From: Maylandia zebra
Lineage: Eukaryota > Chordata > Actinopteri > Cichliformes > Cichlidae
Length of the DNA: 64,000 nt
Reading direction: 5' to 3'
NCBI RefSeq assembly: GCF_041146795.1
Contig: NC_135170.1
Coordinates: 24,360,033 to 24,424,032 of the forward strand
In this document: in pieces, positions 58,993 through 64,000 of the stretch
How positions within the stretch are numbered: the stretch's first letter is position 1
Layout of the letters: the number at the start of each line of letters is the position of its first letter
Notes under the pieces: model-generated
What the model was told of the DNA's origin: nothing
The model's input: only the letters and a program-made list of their open reading frames with translations
The model's database searches: none
Program-made: the position numbers and the translations under genes

Positions 58993-59315
58993 GCTCCAGC
59001 CTCCCTCCTCCTGTCCTGACAGTCTTCCGTCCGTCCAGTGCTGAGCTCCAGTCCGACACAGCTTCTCTGGTCTGTCTGTCCAGTCAGTCTGTGCCTTTTG
59101 TAGATGTGAGCTGGTTGGCTGCTGGGAGTCCAGTGAGCAGTGGGATCTCTACCAGCACTGCTGTTCAGAGACCAGACCAGACTTACCAAATCAGCAGCTC
59201 TCTGACCATCCAGACATCAGACTGGAACATGGATAAGGTTTATACATGTAAAGTGTCTTTGGGCTCACAGACTTCAGAGAAAACCATCAAGAAGTCAGAA
59301 TGTCCCACTGAGTAG
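58993..59315 (+). CDS. Ig light chain constant exon C2
   Basis: Single C1-set domain of 107 residues with cysteines 28 and 86, tryptophan 41, and the tail cysteine 104 in KKSECPTE. Compared with C1 it has FRP for FPP, FVD for FAD, AAG for AGG, and a different tail. It ends in two stop codons in a row. Polyadenylation signal AATAAA near 59,479. High identity to C1 shows a recent cluster duplication or conversion. Confidence 0.95.
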
Positions 59316-59654
59316 TAGAAGGGTCAGAATCAGCATTTAACATCTATCTGGCTCTTTAATGCTCCTGGCATTTGTTTAGTGCTCATTTTCATGTTATAAA
59401 ATACGAGCAGTTACTGTTGTGACTGTTTGATTTATGTGCTCTACTGGCCTTTGCTATATGTTTATTCAGCAAAATAATAATAAAAAAATATTGTAACAAA
59501 ATGATTGATGTGTATCCTGCATTTCCCCTTTTTGTCATATTTCTTGTTCTAGTTTAACTTACCTGCAATAGTAAAGAGGTTTGAAAAAAGATGAGTATTA
59601 AATTAAACTGAATTTTCTTTGACTGTCAGTGAGGCATCATCTATTTTACACCTC

Positions 59655-59765
59655 CTTCTCTCTATTTCCAGGATGCACCTGCAGGCTTCTTGTCTGTATT
59701 TAGAGTTTTATGCAAATCAAGTGGTGAGATTCTAAGTGTCAAGTAAGAGGGGACTGTCTCCGACT
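59655..59765 (+). promoter_or_regulatory. Post-C2 element: E-box, octamer and GGGGACTGTCTC (candidate 3' enhancer)
   Basis: E-box CACCTG (59676-59681), octamer ATGCAAAT (59710-59717) and GGGGACTGTCTC (59749-59760) lie in the same order as after C1. An insertion of about 20 bp sits between octamer and palindrome. Confidence 0.55.
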
Positions 59766-59869
59766 GAAAACATTCTCAAATGTAAATTTATTTTCATATA
59801 AAAACGCTGCTTGACAGGCCTCATACTGTGAAAATATTTTTTGTTGACTTTAAGCCAGGCTAATACACA

Positions 59870-60865
59870 AAAATAAAGCAGGCAGTAGTATCTTGCCCAA
59901 GGACATTTGGCATTAAGACTGGAGCAGACAGGGATCAAACCACCAATCTTCTGATTAGTAGCTGGCCTGATCTACTTCCTATAGGAGACATTGTTGTGTA
60001 TGTCTAACAAATATTTAGGACTGCCTTCTTGCATTAACACAATTTCTCCACAATTAGAAGCCGTCTGAATGATGCTGAAAAACCACTTCATGCATTTATT
60101 ACTTCTATGAAGGACTACTGTAATTCATTATTATCAGGCAGCTCTAAAAGCTCCCTGAAAAGCCCTCAGCTGATCCAAAATGGATTTATTAGTACTGATA
60201 AGGGCTAGCGAGAGAGAGCATATTTCTCATATATTGTCTTACCTGTTAAATCCAAAATCAAATTTAAAATACTTCTACTTGCATACAAGGTCCGAACAAT
60301 CGGGTCCTGTTTTTTTTTTTAAAGACCTCCCAGCTTGCAGGCTTACTTGTGGTTCCTAGGGTATTTAAAAGTAGAATATGAGGCAGAGCCTTCAGCTTTC
60401 ACGCCCCTGTTGAACCAGCTTCCAAATTGGATTCACAGACACCCACGCTAACTGTTTTTGATAAAGCAATAAAGCATAAGGTCAAGGCTGGACCAGGTGA
60501 CCCTGAATTCTCCTATAGTTATGCTTCAATAGACCTAAGTTGCTGAGGGCTTCCCATGATGTCTTTCTTCATTCCCCCTTTTTTTACTCTCTGTGTTTAT
60601 ACACCACATTGAATTTGATGTTTTTTGCTGTCTGCCTCCTCTCACCCCAACTGGTCGTAGCAGATGGCCACCCCTCACTGACCCTGGTTCTGTTGGAGGT
60701 TTCTTGGCGCTGTGTCATGGCACTGGGTCTTTAACACAGTGCTCATGTATTTTTTGAGTTTTGTTAATATTCCTTAATTTAGTGTCAGTCATGGTTTTAG
60801 TTCTCTCAATTGTTTTCTGCTTGTGCTATATTTAAAGTTCTAGTCTTTATGAAAACTGAATTGAA
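59870..60865 (+). repeat. Decayed L2-like LINE debris and tail
   Basis: Broken reverse-transcriptase C-terminal text is readable: a KPLHAFIT-like piece, DYCNSLLSG, SLKSPQLIQN, then KFKILLLAYK. It is followed by the tail ('ctggttctgttggaggtttc', 'gaattgaatt') of the family at 1,823-3,960. Several stops and gaps; dead. Confidence 0.65.
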
Positions 60866-61096
60866 TTAAAAGGTGATGATGTGAGGTTTAATGTGTGAAT
60901 AATGTGTGTTTGTTCTGGTGCTTTTGTTTGAAGTATAGGTAAACATGATTAAAAACTATGAAAACAAAACGAGACAAAATGCCTACAGTTTGATTAAAGA
61001 AAACTGATTAATGGAAAAATTATCTGTAAATTATCCGATTGTTCAGTGATGACTTGACGAATCCTACTTCCGGGCCTAAAGTAGTCTGCCTTTAAT

Positions 61097-61186
61097 ATGG
61101 CTTTTGTGTTGTTAACATGTTTAATGTTTTGTATTTTCTTCTATTTGATCTCAAAAGCTCCTAAAACAGTCAGTGATCCCTGTTGA
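61097..61186 (+). other. Possible micro-ORF after an ETS-like promoter motif
   Basis: A 29-residue frame starts MAFVLLTCLMFCIFFYLISK and is highly hydrophobic. About 25 bp before it is ACTTCCGGG, an ETS-type motif found in many TATA-less promoters. I recognise no family, and the rest of 61,200-62,100 shows no continuing gene. It may be chance. Confidence 0.15.
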
Positions 61187-62108
61187 CCTCCCTCGGCTTT
61201 TATTACCACTAATCATTTATTTAAGCTCAGTTTTTTTTAAAACCTGAGGATGTAACTACAGCCCAGCCCATGCAGCAGTATATGAATGACTAACCTCGTA
61301 TTGTGGATGGATTATCTTAGTTGTTCTCCTGGCTGAGGTTTGGACCTTTTACAGCATCCTGCCATGCGATTACATTTGTTCCTGACCACCGAGAACACTC
61401 ACGTTAACTTTTATCGAGTGGAAAAAAGTTAGCTTGTTTATATTATGCTAACATAGCTGTGTCGCTAGCGGTCACATAGCACATCATTATATACCAGCTA
61501 GCCAAACTTCAGTAACCCTACAAACGTCACTGCTGTCTAGTTTTCTGTCTTCATTTATGCTGGAAGTGATAACAGAGCTGTACGTTTTCATTTGTTTCCA
61601 AAACCCCGCAGTCAGGACATGCTATATTGTATTTAGATAGAAGCTAGCGAGCTAACTTCCTGCTAACTTCTAACTCCGTTAAATGTCATAAATTCCGTTT
61701 TCATGGATGCCTGGATGTTAAACTCAATTGTTACACCTGGTAGAGCAGAACGCTGATCATTTTATTAAAGATGAAAAACTTTAGACAGTTTTTCAACTCT
61801 CAGTAATGCCATAGTGATCGTTTGATATATGGACCTGCAGCGGAGTTTAGGCCCAGACACGGCCAGTGACGTCAGACTGAACAATCGGATACCAAGGCCT
61901 TCAGAAACAAAAAGGTTATAACACAAAGTAGATTAAAACAGCTGAGGATGATTGGCATTCTAAGTGGGCGACACATACATAAATAGGCTTGTGTATTTAT
62001 TTCCTGTTTGTCTTACTTCTTTGCCGTGTCCTCCCTCGTGATGTTTAAAGAAAATGAAAAGTTAAAAAAAAGAAAACAAAGGAGAAAATTTCAGATAAAA
62101 AAAAGCAT

Positions 62109-62707
62109 TGTCACGGACAGTGTGGCAGACCGTGGGGGATGTGGGAAGGAGGACCCAGGCGCGGAGCTCTGTGTGTAAACAGTGCGTTTATTTACAGTGT
62201 ATGGAAAAAACAACAATAAATCCCCGTGCTCTCCCCTGACTCCTGTGTCACGTCCTCCGTGAAAAGTCCGTGTCCACTCCCGTGTCTCAGCGCTCCCCGT
62301 GCTGGCTGCTGTCTGGTGCTCCACACCTCTTCTGGGGAAAACAATAGAGGCAGCCGTCAGGACACAATACTATAGCAGGCATGCACTCAAGGACTAAACC
62401 AAAACTGTATGACTAACGTGGAGTCTCATGCAATGATCCCGCGTCGGTGGGAGCTCCATCGGTCTCTTAAATAGCTCCCTCGACGAGCCTGATCAGCAGC
62501 AGGTGTGTGTGGGGCTTCAGGTGTGGCCAATCCTCTAGCAGGACCACACCCATCAGGCCTGCAGGTGCTTGACATCCACACACATATACACACACATACA
62601 CACACCCTGCCTACACATAAAATAAGTGGAACACCGAAAAGAAGCATAGAATAACAAATACATATACATAACACAATATAATTCATAACTGCTCGGGGAC
62701 CCTGACA
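62109..62707 (-). mobile_element. Solo LTR of an LTR retrotransposon (fossil)
   Basis: About 600 bp that on the minus strand begins TGTCAGGG and ends GTGACA, flanked by an exact 5-bp duplication AGCAT (62104-62108 and 62708-62712). On that strand a TATTTAAG promoter-like motif and, later, AATAAA appear in the order expected of an LTR. No internal region or second LTR is present, so it is a solo LTR left by recombination. The clade is probably Ty3/Gypsy-like but not proven. The clean duplication suggests it is not very old. Confidence 0.8.
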
Positions 62708-62712
62708 AGCAT

Positions 62713-64000
62713 TCTGAAGTTCATTAACAAGAGATGTCATAAGTGCAGAAATTCAGCTTCAGCTTTCTGTAGATTATTCTTGGATATTAAAGTTAATGAG
62801 AACTTTTGGGGAACTTTTCTTACTTTTCTTTTTTAATTGCCAAACCATTTGGTGACATGCAGCAAATCAAATGTCAGAAAATAAAGAATGCATTTGTTGT
62901 TTTTAAATCAGCAGTGCTTTTGGCTGCTACTGAAATCACAAGGTGTGGCCTAGCAATGAGCTCTGCTCGTTAGACTTGGCAGACTTTGATGCTGGATGTC
63001 CTTACTCACAAAACCCCCAAAGGGATTAATGTGACGTCTAAAAGACAGTTGATGGTGACTTTTAAAAGAAAAGGAAATAATAAACAGCTTTGTGTTTGAA
63101 TTGCCCACATAGAGAAAAGCAATAAGATGCAACAGTAAAAAGAAACCATAAAAGTCCTGAAAAAATACATATAATAATGACAAAAATGTCAAAAGTCAAA
63201 AAACTTCCAAAGCAAACCTGCAAATGGCAGTGGGTCAGGTTATATAAGTTAAGTCAGACAGATATAAATAGACATGGGCTTTATTATTACTACACTGAGA
63301 TTGACTTGTTACAGCAGCACAAAGGTCAGGAAGAAAAAGTGATAAGAAAAAGCACAGCAATGGACTTTCTTTAGTCTTTTTAATCAATACATAAATGTAA
63401 GTTTGTACCAATGAAAGAGTATTCAGCTGACTGTTTCTGAATAACCAAATTTTAGTAATAAAACATTTCCAGTAAGCAGCTTCCATTTTATTTGACAGAG
63501 AGCTGGTACATCTTAATTTGCATGTGTAGTTATAAATAAAATTCTGAGACCTGCAGGTGCATACAAGGCAGGAAGAGAGGGAGGAGTTGAGAGTTGACGC
63601 ATCACTAACTGAGTGTGAAGATTTATCTGTAATTCTCGAACCAACATTTCAAACCAGTGACACTTTTTCTCTCTGTACTCAGGTAAAATTATGAAGTGAT
63701 GCTCTCTAGTGTACAAATGCCTCACAGCATGCATTTCAGAATGTCTTTATGTTTTATTTATAACGAAAAACATTAAAAAAATGATGTGCTTATAAATGGA
63801 TCGTTTTCCTGTGTGTACCCCTCAGTGAAACGGTGAAAGAATTTTTTTTATTTTAGAACAAGGAAACAGTGATTTTTAAACCGATGCTTTTATTGATTTA
63901 ATGCATAACAACTGCAAATATCTGTTTATGAAAATGCAAATGAACAAATGATGTGAACCTTTTGCTTTATTCTGATTTCTAAAATATCAGCTTTGCAATA
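62713..64000. other. Right end, nothing supported
   Basis: AT-rich sequence with short open frames of no recognisable content. I see no gene, RNA or intact transposon. Confidence 0.5.

Overview
The window is nuclear DNA of a teleost fish, most likely a percomorph. The split genes have short exons and GT-AG introns, the transposon load is typical of fish (hAT, piggyBac, Tc1, LINE tails ending in GATTCT or GGAT repeats), and there is an immunoglobulin light-chain locus of fish layout. Some 3'-tail repeats look cichlid-like, but that is a weak inference.

The left 41 kb (1-41,091) is a gene row whose recognisable members sit on human chromosome 17q24-q25. In order they are map2k6 (minus, 3' end cut off by the window), btbd17 (minus), gprc5c (plus), ccdc137 (minus), pde6g (plus), tspan10 (minus), and a small secreted coiled-coil-type protein that I do not recognise (plus). 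The introns and gaps carry a non-autonomous hAT nested in an older repeat, a piggyBac with a partial transposase, LINE relics and several MITEs.

The right part (about 43,000-59,800) is an immunoglobulin light-chain locus in tandem clusters, all on the plus strand. The V segments have 12-bp-spacer RSSs and the J segments 23-bp-spacer RSSs. The Vs have a short CDR1 and a long CDR2 loop, and each J is followed by one C exon. This combination fits the sigma (teleost L2) isotype best. Working parts run V1, V2, V3, J1, C1, then V4, V5, J2, C2. Between them lie relics of older clusters: two decayed C exons, a decayed V, V fragments, and an orphan leader exon.

Two conserved non-coding elements stand out. 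One is a block of about 65 bp just before each J RSS, holding a perfect PU.1/IRF composite motif. The other is a block of about 100 bp, 0.4-0.5 kb 3' of each C exon, holding an E-box, an octamer and a palindromic GGGGACTGTCCC; a decayed third copy lies between V1 and V2. A Tc1 element with an unbroken DD34E transposase sits between V5 and J2.

The right end (59,800-64,000) has LINE debris, a solo LTR with an exact 5-bp target duplication, and no gene I can support.
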